Below, piece by piece: positions 45,480-54,276 of a DNA stretch of 64,000 nt. Every line of letters begins with the position of its first letter. Positions within the stretch are counted from its first letter, which is position 1. The notes below the pieces were generated by a model, which saw only the letters and a list, made by a program, of their open reading frames with translations, did not search any database and was not told where the DNA came from. Origin of the DNA: Enterocloster lavalensis (lineage in GTDB: Bacteria; Bacillota; Clostridia; Lachnospirales; Lachnospiraceae); the NCBI RefSeq assembly GCF_902364025.1, contig NZ_CABJCG010000022.1, positions 1 through 64,000 on the forward strand, read 5' to 3'. The position numbers and the translations under genes were made by a program.

Positions 45480-45529
45480 CCTCAAAACCGCAGCAAGCGA
45501 AACGCTTTGCGGTTTTGGGGTATTTTTTT
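45480..45529 (+). terminator. rny terminator
   Basis: CAAAACCGCA (45483-45492) pairs with TGCGGTTTTG (45508-45517), with a second short stem AGCG/CGCT inside. A T-rich tract (45521-45529) follows. Confidence 0.88.
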
Positions 45530-45531
45530 GG

Positions 45532-45560
45532 TTGACTATTCTAAAAAAATATAATATTAT
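45532..45560 (+). promoter_or_regulatory. Promoter of the regulator-HExxH protein pair
   Basis: -35 TTGACT (45532-45537), 17 bases, -10 TATTAT (45555-45560). It starts directly after the rny terminator. The sequence to 45592 is extremely AT-rich and could hold a regulator site. Confidence 0.6.
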
Positions 45561-45593
45561 AAAAATATAGAATAATAGATGGCGGTGAATTTT

Positions 45594-46136
45594 ATGAAAG
45601 ACATGGAAAAGATCATTTTTCATCCGATCCGCATGCGCATCATCCAAATGATCGCGCAGAGCCGGACCGCGACGGTGGCAGCCCTGGCCGAGGGCCTGGC
45701 GGATATCCCGCGTTCCACGATTTATCATCACATGGGGATTTTGTGTGAGAATCAGATTCTTCGTGTGGTCAGGGAGCAAAAGGTCCGCGGGACTTACGAG
45801 AAGGAATACGGCTTAAACTATGACGAGATTGCAGTCCCGGCAGAGAATACGGAGCGCGCTGTGTCGAATCTGCTTCTGAAGCTCTATGCCGGCTTCAGTT
45901 CCTATTTCGCAGTCCCGAATCAAGATCCGGTCCGGGACCAGCTGTTTCTCTCGGTGAATACCCTGATGCTTGCGGATGAGGAGTTCGAGGACTGCCGCCG
46001 GGAGCTGTTTGACGTGATCCAAACATATATGAACCGACCCGCTGCGGAGAACCGGAGGCCAAGGCTGCTCTCCGTGGTGTCCGCTCCCTGCGCGGGAGAG
46101 CGGAAGGACGGCTCTGAGAAGGAGGAAAAAGCGTGA
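45594..46136 (+). CDS. ArsR-like winged-helix transcriptional regulator
   Basis: About 180 residues. Residues 1-80 form a winged helix (HPIRMRIIQMIAQ, ATVAALAEGLADIPRSTIYHHM as the recognition helix, and a wing ending RGTYEKEYGL). The rest is helical with a basic and acidic tail. ATG 45594 is preceded by GGCGGTGA; ATG 45579 has no site. It overlaps the next gene by four bases (GTGA), so the pair is translationally coupled and probably works together. Confidence 0.85.
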   Translation: MKDMEKIIFHPIRMRIIQMIAQSRTATVAALAEGLADIPRSTIYHHMGILCENQILRVVREQKVRGTYEKEYGLNYDEIAVPAENTERAVSNLLLKLYAGFSSYFAVPNQDPVRDQLFLSVNTLMLADEEFEDCRRELFDVIQTYMNRPAAENRRPRLLSVVSAPCAGERKDGSEKEEKA

Positions 46137-46654
46137 CGGCAGCGGTGCGGAAGACCTTTGGCCTTTTGGCCGGTATTTTAATTTATTATTTGGTACACGA
46201 AGGGGCCCATCTGGTCCTGGCAATGGCCTTTGGAGTGTTTCAGGAGGTGCGTTTTCTGGAACTGGGCGTGCAGATTGCCATTACCAGCCGGGAGGCGCTG
46301 TCTGATCTGCAGTTTGCCGCGTTTAATGCGGCGGGAGCGGGGGCGTCCCTTGCCATCGCCTATTTACTCGTTTTGTCTGCCGGGCGGATCAACCGGCTGA
46401 AGGGCAAGGTGGTAAAAGCGGTCGGCTACTACACGACGATTCTGCTTCTGCTCAACGATCCCTTTTACCTGTCCGTGCTCTGCGGTTTTGTGGGCGGTGG
46501 GGACATGAACGGCATCGTTATGTTCGGGATTTCAGAGACAGCGGCCCGCGTGGCATTCGGCGCGTTGGGGCTGGTCAATCTGGGAATCGTATGGAAGTAT
46601 GTGCTGCCTGCGTACCGCGCAGGATTTGCGGGCACCGGGGACAGAAACCGATGA
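46133..46654 (+). CDS. Small integral membrane protein with an HExxH motif (possible M50-like peptidase)
   Basis: 173 residues with four hydrophobic segments. In the first helix, LVHEGAHLVLA gives His22, Glu23 and His26 in an HExxH arrangement, as in membrane-embedded metalloproteases of the site-2 protease (M50) class. A later NDPFYLS...GGGDMNG stretch (about 108-127) could supply the third ligand, as the NxxPxxxxDG motif does in M50. No family is certain. Coupling to a winged-helix regulator suggests signalling or transcription-factor cleavage, but this is inference. Confidence 0.7.
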   Translation: MTAAVRKTFGLLAGILIYYLVHEGAHLVLAMAFGVFQEVRFLELGVQIAITSREALSDLQFAAFNAAGAGASLAIAYLLVLSAGRINRLKGKVVKAVGYYTTILLLLNDPFYLSVLCGFVGGGDMNGIVMFGISETAARVAFGALGLVNLGIVWKYVLPAYRAGFAGTGDRNR

Positions 46655-46718
46655 CGGGAAACGCGGATTTGAAAGAAAGTCAAACGGACGGCTGGTATAG
46701 CGTTTGGGAGGAAATCGG

Positions 46719-47396
46719 ATGGACGGTTTGATTTATTATATCGAGGACGAGGAGGATATTGCCTGGGGAGTCCGGGAATATCTGCAAAACAAGGGATTTC
46801 ATGTGGAAGTGCTGGGCACGGCGAGGGAGGCGAAGGCGGCGTTGGAACGGAAACTGCCATCCCTGGCGCTGGTGGACTGGAATCTTCCGGACGGGAGCGG
46901 GGAACAGCTGTGCAGATGGGTCCGGGAGCGGTGGAAGGAGCTGCCGGTGATTTTTCTCACGGTGAGAGGGGAGTCCGGCGATATTGTGCGGGGCTTTGAG
47001 AACGGAGCGGACGACTATATCTCCAAGCCCTTTGACCTGGCGGTGCTCCACGCGCGCATCCGCGCCCTGTTGAAACGTGCGGGTAAGGGGGAGACGGCCC
47101 GATTAAGCTGTGGGCCGCTGTCCCTGGATACCGGGACGATGAAGGTGTATTGGGAAACCAGGTCCCTGCCGGTCAGTCCGGTGGAATACCGGCTGTTGGA
47201 GATTTTGATAAAGAATCAGCACCGCACCGTTACCAGGCAGAGCCTGCTGGAGTCCATTTGGGACAGCAGCGGGAATTATGTCAATGACAATACCCTGACG
47301 GTGGCCATGAAACGGCTGCGGGAAAAGCTGCCCCAGCCGGAATGTATCCGTACCGTCAGGAGTTTTGGATATTGTATGGAGGAGGTTGAGACATGA
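46719..47396 (+). CDS. Two-component response regulator, OmpR/PhoB family
   Basis: 225 residues. Receiver domain: acidic pocket EDEED (9-13), phosphoacceptor Asp53 (LVDWNLPDG) and the conserved Lys in YISKPFD (about 101). DNA-binding winged helix from about 130 (SPVEYRLLEILIKNQHRTVTR, then NTLTVAMKRLREKL as recognition helix). ATG 46719 has GGGAGG seven bases upstream. It overlaps the kinase start by four bases (ATGA) and leads an RR-HK-ATPase-permease operon. Confidence 0.95.
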   Translation: MDGLIYYIEDEEDIAWGVREYLQNKGFHVEVLGTAREAKAALERKLPSLALVDWNLPDGSGEQLCRWVRERWKELPVIFLTVRGESGDIVRGFENGADDYISKPFDLAVLHARIRALLKRAGKGETARLSCGPLSLDTGTMKVYWETRSLPVSPVEYRLLEILIKNQHRTVTRQSLLESIWDSSGNYVNDNTLTVAMKRLREKLPQPECIRTVRSFGYCMEEVET

Positions 47397-48868
47397 GCCG
47401 AACATCCGGCCGGTCTGCGGCCATCGGTTTTACCGCCGGCTTTGCGCTGGGAGGCGTTCTGGCGGCCTGCGCCTATGTGGCCTGGGCCGCAGGCCGCCAA
47501 TACGGGCAGTTAGCGCGGCTGGCCGGACAACTGTCCCGGCGGTGGCCTGGAAATGAGACGGAGATTGTGGGGATGATCAAGGCGGCGTCTGAAGGCGTCG
47601 GAGACGGCGCGGAGGCGGGAATGGAGCTTTTGAGAAGCTACGGTTTTGAACCGGTTCGGCTGGCCTCCGGTTTTGGCCCGGGGATGGTCCTGCTCACGCT
47701 GGCGGGATTGGGAGCATTTCTGGGAATCCTCTGGTGTGCCTGGCGCAGAGAGCGCAGAAGGAAAATCCTGCGGATCGGGGAGCTGACGGCTTATCTGGAG
47801 CAGTCCAACCGGAAGGAGGGAGCGGGCCTCCTGGCTGGGCGGGAGGACGATTTTTCGCCGCTGCAGGATGAGATTTACAAGACGGTGACCGCGCTGCGCC
47901 TGGCGGCGGAGCGGGAAGAGAAAGCCCGCCGGGAGTTTGCGGACCGGCTTGCGGATGTGGCTCATCAGATCAAAACGCCGGTTACGTCCATCGCCATTAC
48001 CGCCCAGGCGTTGGACCAGACGGGAAATGATCCGGGCCTGAACCGGATCCGCAGGCAGACGGAGCGGCTGGAGCAGCTGGTGGAAACGCTTTTGACCTTT
48101 GCCCGGATCGACTCCGGCGCGCTCCGACTGGAAAAACAGGAGGTAGACGTGTACACGGCGCTGGAACTGGCTGCAGAGACGGTGGAACCGGTTCTGCACC
48201 GCAGGCAGATTGACCTTGAGATCCCCAACCACCCGGGGATTTCATTTTCGGGGGACCTGGAATGGACGGCGCAGGCGTTTATCAATCTGTTTAAAAACTG
48301 CGCCGACCACGCGCCGCAGGGCGGGAGGATCGCCGTGGAGTACGGGGAAAATCCGCTTTATACGGAGATAACGGTCCGGGATAACGGACCGGGGTTCGCG
48401 CCGGAGGAACTTCCTTACATTTTCCAGCGGTTTTATCAGGGGAAGAGGAGCGTAGGCGATGAGCCGGGAAGCGGAGCGGGGGATGGGAGGGACGCTGGAG
48501 AGGGAGTGTCGCGTGGTGAGGAGGCCGGGCAGGCAGTGTCGCATGGTGAGGAGGCCAGGCCGGGAGTTTCGCATGGTGAGGAGGCCGGGCTGAGCGTGTC
48601 GCACGGTGAGGTAGTCGGGCAGGGAGTGTCGCGCGGTGAGGCTGCCGGGCTGAGCGTGTCGCGTGGTGAGGACACCGGGCCGGGATTGCTGCCCGGCAGT
48701 TCTCCCGCCCCCCGCCTGAACCGGGAAAAGGGAGCCGGCCTGGGTCTGGCCCTGGCCAAGTCCGTGATCGAGTTGCAGGGCGGTTTTATAGAGGCTAGAA
48801 ATCTGCCGGAAGGGGGAGCTTGCTTTACCGTGCGATTTTACTGTCACCGGGATGTCACTTTTCTGTGA
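47393..48868 (+). CDS. Sensor histidine kinase with a repeat expansion in the ATP lid
   Basis: 491 residues. Two membrane helices (about 9-31 and 98-118) flank a short external loop. HisKA has phosphoacceptor His191 in VAHQIKTPV. The ATPase domain shows NLFKNCADHA (N box), RDNGPGF (G1) and KGAGLGLALAKS (G2). Between G1/F box (YIFQRFYQGKR) and G2 the lid is swollen by about 90 residues, containing six copies of a 10-residue VSxGEEAGxx repeat (residues 372-431). Its partner is the adjacent regulator. The downstream ABC/FtsX pair suggests a Bce-type sensing or efflux module. Confidence 0.93.
   Translation: MSRTSGRSAAIGFTAGFALGGVLAACAYVAWAAGRQYGQLARLAGQLSRRWPGNETEIVGMIKAASEGVGDGAEAGMELLRSYGFEPVRLASGFGPGMVLLTLAGLGAFLGILWCAWRRERRRKILRIGELTAYLEQSNRKEGAGLLAGREDDFSPLQDEIYKTVTALRLAAEREEKARREFADRLADVAHQIKTPVTSIAITAQALDQTGNDPGLNRIRRQTERLEQLVETLLTFARIDSGALRLEKQEVDVYTALELAAETVEPVLHRRQIDLEIPNHPGISFSGDLEWTAQAFINLFKNCADHAPQGGRIAVEYGENPLYTEITVRDNGPGFAPEELPYIFQRFYQGKRSVGDEPGSGAGDGRDAGEGVSRGEEAGQAVSHGEEARPGVSHGEEAGLSVSHGEVVGQGVSRGEAAGLSVSRGEDTGPGLLPGSSPAPRLNREKGAGLGLALAKSVIELQGGFIEARNLPEGGACFTVRFYCHRDVTFL
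48506..48685 (+). repeat. In-frame 30-bp minisatellite, 6 units
   Basis: Units of exactly 30 bp begin at 48506, 48536, 48566, 48596, 48626 and 48656 (GTGTCGC[A/G][T/C]GGTGAG...). They encode VS[RH]GE plus five variable residues. They lie inside the kinase ATP lid and keep the frame, so copy number may vary between strains. Confidence 0.88.
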
Positions 48869-48917
48869 TAAGCTGTGATTATCCGAATAAAACAGCAGAC
48901 AGAAGGAGGAATATGGC

Positions 48918-49598
48918 TTGGAGATATTGCGGTGCGAGGGTGTGACTAAGGTGTACGGCAGAGGTGCAAATCAGGTGAAAGCGCTGGACGGCGTCAGCCT
49001 GTCCATTGAAAAAGGGGAGTTTGTGGCGGTAGTGGGAGCTTCCGGTTCCGGCAAATCCACCCTGCTCCATCTGATGGGCGGTGTGGACCAGCCCACAGAG
49101 GGACGGGTTTTCGTGGAGGATGAGGACATTTCCACCCTGAATCCGGTGAAGGCGGCGGTATTCAGGCGCAGGAAGGTAGGGCTGATCTACCAGTTCTACA
49201 ATCTGATTCCCACTTTGAGTGTGGAGCAGAATATCAAGCTGCCCATGCTGCTGGACAAGCGCAGGCCGGATGAGGTGTATTTCCGGGGGCTCGTGGCTGG
49301 CCTGGGGTTGGAGGACAAGCTGAAGGCCCTGCCCGGCGCGCTCTCCGGCGGGCAGCAGCAGCGGACTGCAATCGCCCGTTCTCTCCTGTACCGCCCGGCC
49401 GTGGTTCTGGCGGATGAACCCACCGGAAATCTGGACCGGCAGAATTCCCGGCAGATTGTGGAACTGCTGAAGGGGTCCAACCGGGACCTGGGCCAGACCA
49501 TTGTGATAATTACCCACGATGAGCGGATTGCCCTGGAGGCGGACCGCGTGGTACAAATCGAGGACGGCCGCATCGTGTCGGACCGCCGCACGGTCTAG
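48918..49598 (+). CDS. ABC transporter ATPase, MacB/LolD/BceA type
   Basis: 226 residues. Walker A GASGSGKST (about 38-46), Q loop YQFYNLIP, signature LSGGQQQR (about 137-144), Walker B VVLADEPTGNLD (about 155-166) and switch His in IITHDE. TTG 48918 lies eight bases after AAGGAGG; a nearby ATG (48913) is out of frame. It works with the FtsX-like permease 49609-51966. Confidence 0.94.
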   Translation: MEILRCEGVTKVYGRGANQVKALDGVSLSIEKGEFVAVVGASGSGKSTLLHLMGGVDQPTEGRVFVEDEDISTLNPVKAAVFRRRKVGLIYQFYNLIPTLSVEQNIKLPMLLDKRRPDEVYFRGLVAGLGLEDKLKALPGALSGGQQQRTAIARSLLYRPAVVLADEPTGNLDRQNSRQIVELLKGSNRDLGQTIVIITHDERIALEADRVVQIEDGRIVSDRRTV

Positions 49599-49608
49599 GG
49601 GGTGCGCT

Positions 49609-51966
49609 ATGTGGAGACTATTTTCACTGGACTATATCAGGCGCAACCGGGCCGCATGTATTTCCATCGCGGTGACGGCGCTGATCGCCTCGTTCCTGAT
49701 CTCGACAATCAGCGGGATCTTTTACAATATGTGGGAGGACGAGAACCGTCTGATCGCCGCGAAGGAAGGGGATTGGCAGGGACGGCTGCGGGGGGATCTG
49801 AATGCGGAGGCCCTGGCAGTGGCGGAAAGCTTTGACAATGTGAGCCGGGCGGAGTTGGCGGCGGACCAGGAGAGCGGGGAAATGGTCCTCTCCCTCTGGT
49901 TTGAAAATCCCCGGAGCGTTTACCGGGACACGGAGCAGCTGGCCCGGCTGATCGGCGGGAACGGGGAAGATGGTGGAGTGAGCACCCAGTATCACCACAA
50001 GCTGTTGAACCAGTATTTGATCTTCTCGCCGGAGGAGAAGGAGAATCCGCCCCAGCTTCTGTTTCTTTATCTGGGCTTCCTGACCGTGGTGTGTATTTCT
50101 CTTGCCATGATGATTCACAGCGCGTTTGCGGTTACCATGGAGAGCAGGATGCAGCAGCTGGGAATGATGAAGAGCGTGGGCGCTGCCCCGGCTCAGATCA
50201 GGACCGTGCTGCTCCAGGAAGCTATGGCCCTGTGCCTGTTTCCTGTTTTGGCGGGAATCCCCCTTGGGGCGGGCAGCTGCTATTGGTTTATGAGAATGGC
50301 CGGCAGCCTGGCGGAGAACCTGGGAGTCAGCCGCGCCGTGGGGGCGGTATTTTATTTTCCGGCTCCGGTGGCCTTTTTGTCCCTTGCGGTCTGCCTGTCC
50401 ACTGTGTGGATATCGGCCTGGCTGCCCGCCGGACGGCTGGCGGGGCTGACTCCCCTGGAAGCGGTGAGGGGAGGCCGGGAAGCCGCGCCCGTGAAAATGA
50501 GGCGGTTCCGCCTGATTGCGGGAATGTTCGGCATCGAGGGGGAGCTGGCCCGAAAATCTCTCTACGCCAGGAGACGGGCTTTTCGGACAGCGGGCATCTC
50601 GCTGACACTGGCTTGCTTTGTGTTCAGCGCATTTTTGAATTTTGAGGTGGTTTCCTATCTTCACACCTACCACACGTTTTTTGAGCGGTATCAGGATACC
50701 TGGGATTTGCTGCTCACCCTGGACAAAAGGACGGAGCGGGAGGGGATGGCAGGGCACGGACTGCTGGAAGCGCTGCGGGGACTGGATGGGGTTGAGAGCT
50801 GCGCGGAGTACCGGAAGTATCAGGCCCGCGTCCGGCTTCCGGCGGACATGGTGAGCCAGGAGCTTGAGGCGCTGGGGGGACCACTGGGGCTTACGGACAC
50901 GGGGATTGTGAGAGATGGTCGGGATTATCTGGCGCAGGCTCCGCTGGTGGTTCTGGACGATGTGAGTTTTCGGGAATATTGCCGGGAGTCGGGGATGGAG
51001 TTGGAGCCGTGGACCGGGCCGGAAGCGGGGGTGAAGTTGGAGCAGGGAGATGATCTGTCCACCGGCGGAACCGGGATTCCGGTCGTGGCGGTGAACCGTA
51101 TCTGGGATAATCTCAACAGCCGCTATAAGAACCGGCAGTATGTTCCGTATTTGAAGGCAGAGGACGGGCTGGAGCTGGAGCTTGCCCAAGTGACCGGAAG
51201 AGCGGCAGAGGCGGGAAATGCGGCCAAGACCGGAAGGGCGGCGGAGGATGAGTCCCCGGATCCAGCTCCTGCACAGGACCCTTTGAAAGCCCGGATTCTC
51301 GCCTACAGCGACCTGCCGCCGGACTTGAGGGAGGAATACGAGGATTTTACCCTGGTGCTGGTGGCGCCGGAATCCGGTTTTCGGAACGCGGAGGCCGCGT
51401 TTGGGAAGGCGGACAGGCATTTTAACATACTGACGGACTCGGACGAGGCGATTGACGGAGTTCAGGCGCAGATTGAGGGGATGATGGGGAGCGCGCCCGG
51501 ATGGGAGATGGAAAACCGGCTGAATGAGGAGGCGTTCAACGAGGCGGTCCGGACCGGTTACAAGCTGGTGATGGGAATTTTGTGCGGAACCCTGGCGCTT
51601 GTGGGCCTGTCCAACGTATTTGCCAACGCCCTGGGCAGCATAAGCCAGCGCAAGCGGGAATTTGCCCGCTACCTGTCCGTGGGTATGACGCCGGGAAGCG
51701 TACGAAAAGTGCTGGCGCTGGAGGCATTTTACGTGTGCGCCAAGCCGGTGGCCGTCAGCCTGCTGCTCAATATTCCCTTTGTGGCCTACTGCCTCCGGGC
51801 AAGCCTGCTCATGCCCGGGGAATACCTGGCGAATCTGCCGGTTCTGCCCATTGGCATATTTGTGCTGTCCATTTTCCTGGCGGTGGGAACCGCGTACTGG
51901 ATCGGAGGCAGGCGGATTCTGAGAGGGGATCTGGTCGGGATGTTGAGAGATGGGACGCAGATTTGA
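49609..51966 (+). CDS. FtsX-family ABC permease (MacB/BceB-like)
   Basis: 785 residues. A first membrane helix at about 16-36, an extracellular part, then a FtsX core (about 180-330) with three helices (LYLGFLTVVCISLAMMI, the LLQEAMALCLFPVLAGIPLG turn, VAFLSLAVCLSTVWISAW). A second large external domain (about 350-620) and a second FtsX core (about 640-775; LVGLSNVFANALGSISQRKREF). ATG 49609 has AGGGGG six bases upstream. The length and double-core layout fit the BceB/MacB-type machines that respond to lipid-II-targeting peptides, but the substrate is unknown. Confidence 0.92.
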   Translation: MWRLFSLDYIRRNRAACISIAVTALIASFLISTISGIFYNMWEDENRLIAAKEGDWQGRLRGDLNAEALAVAESFDNVSRAELAADQESGEMVLSLWFENPRSVYRDTEQLARLIGGNGEDGGVSTQYHHKLLNQYLIFSPEEKENPPQLLFLYLGFLTVVCISLAMMIHSAFAVTMESRMQQLGMMKSVGAAPAQIRTVLLQEAMALCLFPVLAGIPLGAGSCYWFMRMAGSLAENLGVSRAVGAVFYFPAPVAFLSLAVCLSTVWISAWLPAGRLAGLTPLEAVRGGREAAPVKMRRFRLIAGMFGIEGELARKSLYARRRAFRTAGISLTLACFVFSAFLNFEVVSYLHTYHTFFERYQDTWDLLLTLDKRTEREGMAGHGLLEALRGLDGVESCAEYRKYQARVRLPADMVSQELEALGGPLGLTDTGIVRDGRDYLAQAPLVVLDDVSFREYCRESGMELEPWTGPEAGVKLEQGDDLSTGGTGIPVVAVNRIWDNLNSRYKNRQYVPYLKAEDGLELELAQVTGRAAEAGNAAKTGRAAEDESPDPAPAQDPLKARILAYSDLPPDLREEYEDFTLVLVAPESGFRNAEAAFGKADRHFNILTDSDEAIDGVQAQIEGMMGSAPGWEMENRLNEEAFNEAVRTGYKLVMGILCGTLALVGLSNVFANALGSISQRKREFARYLSVGMTPGSVRKVLALEAFYVCAKPVAVSLLLNIPFVAYCLRASLLMPGEYLANLPVLPIGIFVLSIFLAVGTAYWIGGRRILRGDLVGMLRDGTQI

Positions 51967-52040
51967 TATAAGGATGTGAAAGCGCGCGGAACTCTGGCCC
52001 TGCGCCGGAGAGCAGCTGGAAAATGAACGTAAATGCAATT

Positions 52041-52072
52041 ACGGACCGCCGGTAATCATTCCGGCGGTCCGT
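52041..52072. terminator. Terminator between convergent operons
   Basis: Perfect 12-bp stem ACGGACCGCCGG/CCGGCGGTCCGT with an 8-base loop. T content after it is moderate on the plus strand (GATTGTTCTGTC). It lies between the FtsX gene and the opposing histidine kinase. Confidence 0.7.
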
Positions 52073-52113
52073 GATTGTTCTGTCTAATGAAATATGGCGC
52101 GGGCTGCCTCTCT

Positions 52114-53430
52114 TCACCCCCTGCCCGGCAAATACACCAGAAACCGCGCCCCGCCCCCCTCGGCGTCCTCCAGCCCGATGGTCCCCCCGTGTAACTGCAC
52201 CAGCTCTTTAGCCACGGACAGGCCCAGGCCGTAGTGTTGGCGGTCGGTGCGGGAGCCGTCGGCCCGGTAGAAGCGGTCGAACACATGCTTTTTGTCCGCG
52301 TCCGGTATGCCGCAGCCCTGGTCGGAAACGGCAAAGGCCACCCCTGCCTTTTTGTGCCCCCGGGCTTCGCGGCGGCAGGCGGACAGCGTCACCTGTTTTC
52401 CGGCGGGGGTGTAGGTCAGGGCGTTGTCCAGCAGGATGGAGAGCACCTGTTCCAGCCGCTGGCCGTCCCCGGTGATGTGGGGCAGGGGTTCCTCCGGCAG
52501 CTCCAGGCACAGGCGGATGTTTCGCTCATGGGCCAGCGGTTCAAACCGCTCGTACACGCCGATCAGCAGGGTGTCCGCGTCTAAGTCCTCTCTGCGGATG
52601 GTCCAGGTTTTGGCGTCCGCGGAGGCCAGAAGCAGCAGGTCGCTGACCAGGCCGGACAAGCGCAGGCATTCCCGGTCGATGTTGGCCAGAAACTGGTCCT
52701 GCTTTTCCGGGGCGGCGGTCACCGCGGACAGGCTGGAGCGGATGACGGACAGGGGGGAGCGCAGCTCGTGGGAGGCCGCGGCGATAAATTCGTTCTGTTT
52801 TTTCCGGCTCTCCTCGATGGGCTTTAGAGAGCGCCCCACCAGCACCCGGCACACCAGGTAGAGAGCGGCGATTCCCACCACGTCCATAAACAGGAACAGG
52901 AAACGCTGCCGGTAAATCCCCGCGTCCGCCGGGTTCTGCCAGGCCAGCAGGGTCAGGCTCTGATAACCCTTGGCTGTGGGAATCACCAGCACGGAGCCGA
53001 AATAGGCGTCCTGGTTTGGGCCGTTTAAGGTGAAGATGGAGGTGCGCGACAGGGAGGAGGAGACGGGCCGCATATCGATGCGCACCTTCTCCTCCTCCGC
53101 TGTTTTTATGGCCTGGGCGATCAGCTCCTCGCGGGCGGTGGGCGGCGTCCAGGCGCCCCTGTAGAGCAGAGGCCGCCCGTTGTCCTCGATGTGGATGATC
53201 AGCTTGCCCGCGCTTTCCATCCGGGCCAGCCAGGTGCAGTCGATGGTGCCGCCGGACTGGAGCCGGGAGGTGATGGTGAGCAATGTATTCTGAAAATTTT
53301 CCAGATTCTTTTTCTGAAATTCCCGGGTACCCACAGCCAGCACCCCCAGGATCACGGCGGTGAGAATCAGGCCGGTGGTCACGGTGTAGAGGGCGGTCAG
53401 CCGTCTATGAAGCTGTTTGATTTCATTCAT
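52114..53430 (-). CDS. Sensor histidine kinase
   Basis: 438 residues. Two membrane helices (about 14-36 and 160-180) flank an external domain of about 120 residues. HisKA phosphoacceptor His is in AASHELRSPLSVI (about 222). The ATPase domain shows DNALTYTPAG (N box), SDQGCGIPDADKKHVFDRFYRAD (G1/F) and YGLGLSVAKELVQLHGG (G2). ATG 53430 has GGAGGG seven bases upstream on its strand; an upstream in-frame start has none. It follows its response regulator (53568-54248) with a 137-base gap holding a hairpin. Confidence 0.94.
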   Translation of the reverse strand: MNEIKQLHRRLTALYTVTTGLILTAVILGVLAVGTREFQKKNLENFQNTLLTITSRLQSGGTIDCTWLARMESAGKLIIHIEDNGRPLLYRGAWTPPTAREELIAQAIKTAEEEKVRIDMRPVSSSLSRTSIFTLNGPNQDAYFGSVLVIPTAKGYQSLTLLAWQNPADAGIYRQRFLFLFMDVVGIAALYLVCRVLVGRSLKPIEESRKKQNEFIAAASHELRSPLSVIRSSLSAVTAAPEKQDQFLANIDRECLRLSGLVSDLLLLASADAKTWTIRREDLDADTLLIGVYERFEPLAHERNIRLCLELPEEPLPHITGDGQRLEQVLSILLDNALTYTPAGKQVTLSACRREARGHKKAGVAFAVSDQGCGIPDADKKHVFDRFYRADGSRTDRQHYGLGLSVAKELVQLHGGTIGLEDAEGGGARFLVYLPGRG

Positions 53431-53446
53431 GGTAATCCCTCCAGGG

Positions 53447-53470
53447 CCGCGGCAAGTGCGTTTGCCGCGG
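53447..53470 (-). promoter_or_regulatory. Hairpin before the kinase start
   Basis: CCGCGGCAA (53447-53455) pairs with TTGCCGCGG (53462-53470), loop six bases. On the minus strand it ends 5-6 bases before the GGAGGG of the kinase and may dampen its translation. Confidence 0.5.
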
Positions 53471-53567
53471 TTGTTTTTTGTTGGCTTCAACGGGTCGTTT
53501 CTGTTGGCTGTGGGCGCTTATCCGGATGTAGTGGGCTGCTGGGACAGCCTGCAGTCGATTGCGCGGC

Positions 53568-54248
53568 TCACGGCTGCCGTTCTTTCAACTGGTATCCGGT
53601 TCCGTGAATGGTGACAATCTGCGCCGAAGCGCCCACGGACCGCAGCCTGCGCCTCAGAAAATAGATATAGTTGTCCAGATTTCCGTCCTCCACCTCGGCG
53701 TCCACGCCCCATATGTAGGTGAGAATTATTTCACGGGGAAGAATCTGACCAGCACCCCGGATCAGATATTCCATGAGGGCGGTTTCCCGCTTGCTGAGCC
53801 GCACGGTGCCTCCGGGGCCGGACAGCTCCCGCCTGTCCGCGTCCAGGCGGATGTCGGCAAAGCATTTTTCCGCTCCGGCGTGGAAATTCCCCGGCCGGCG
53901 GGTGACCGCCCGGATGCGGGCCAGCAGCTCGCCCACGGCGTACGGCTTCACCAGATAGTCGTCCGCCCCGGCGTCCAGCCCGTCGATGCGGTCGTTGACT
54001 CCGTCCAGGGCGGTGGTGATGATCACCGGCGTAGCGATCTGTTTTCTGCGCAGGCCCTGTAAAATGGTCAGGCCGTCCACCTGGGGCAGCATCCGGTCCA
54101 GAACAATCACGTCGTAGGGGTATTGATTGGCGTAAAAAAGGGCGTCCTGCCCCTGATAGCACACGTCGGTCTCATAACCCGCGCGCTCCAACTGTAATTT
54201 GACCGTATTACAGAGGTCGCGGTCGTCCTCCACCAGCAGTATTTTCAT
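53568..54248 (-). CDS. Two-component response regulator, OmpR/PhoB family
   Basis: 226 residues. Receiver domain with VEDDRDL (acidic pocket), phosphoacceptor Asp51 in VIVLDRMLPQVDG and YLVKPYA Lys (about 100). Winged helix from about 130 (LSKRETALMEYLIRGAGQILPREIILTYIWG, then DNYIYFLRRRLR). It pairs with the kinase directly downstream. Upstream lie two 17-bp repeats (54277-54293 and 54329-54345) that could be its own sites. Confidence 0.95.
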   Translation of the reverse strand: MKILLVEDDRDLCNTVKLQLERAGYETDVCYQGQDALFYANQYPYDVIVLDRMLPQVDGLTILQGLRRKQIATPVIITTALDGVNDRIDGLDAGADDYLVKPYAVGELLARIRAVTRRPGNFHAGAEKCFADIRLDADRRELSGPGGTVRLSKRETALMEYLIRGAGQILPREIILTYIWGVDAEVEDGNLDNYIYFLRRRLRSVGASAQIVTIHGTGYQLKERQP

Positions 54249-54276
54249 AGGTTTTTTCCTTTTCTGAATCAGTCAT

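Noticed and set aside
48506..48685. Possible CRISPR array
   Set aside because: 30-bp units abut without spacers and are in frame with the kinase.
48913..48945. Ten-codon leader frame starting ATG just before the ATPase gene
   Set aside because: The spacing to the ribosome site is too short and the overlapping TTG start fits better.
49624..52038. Long open frame on the minus strand (about 800 codons)
   Set aside because: It is the antisense shadow of the FtsX permease in GC-rich sequence; no family features, while the plus-strand protein has membrane helices and an RBS.
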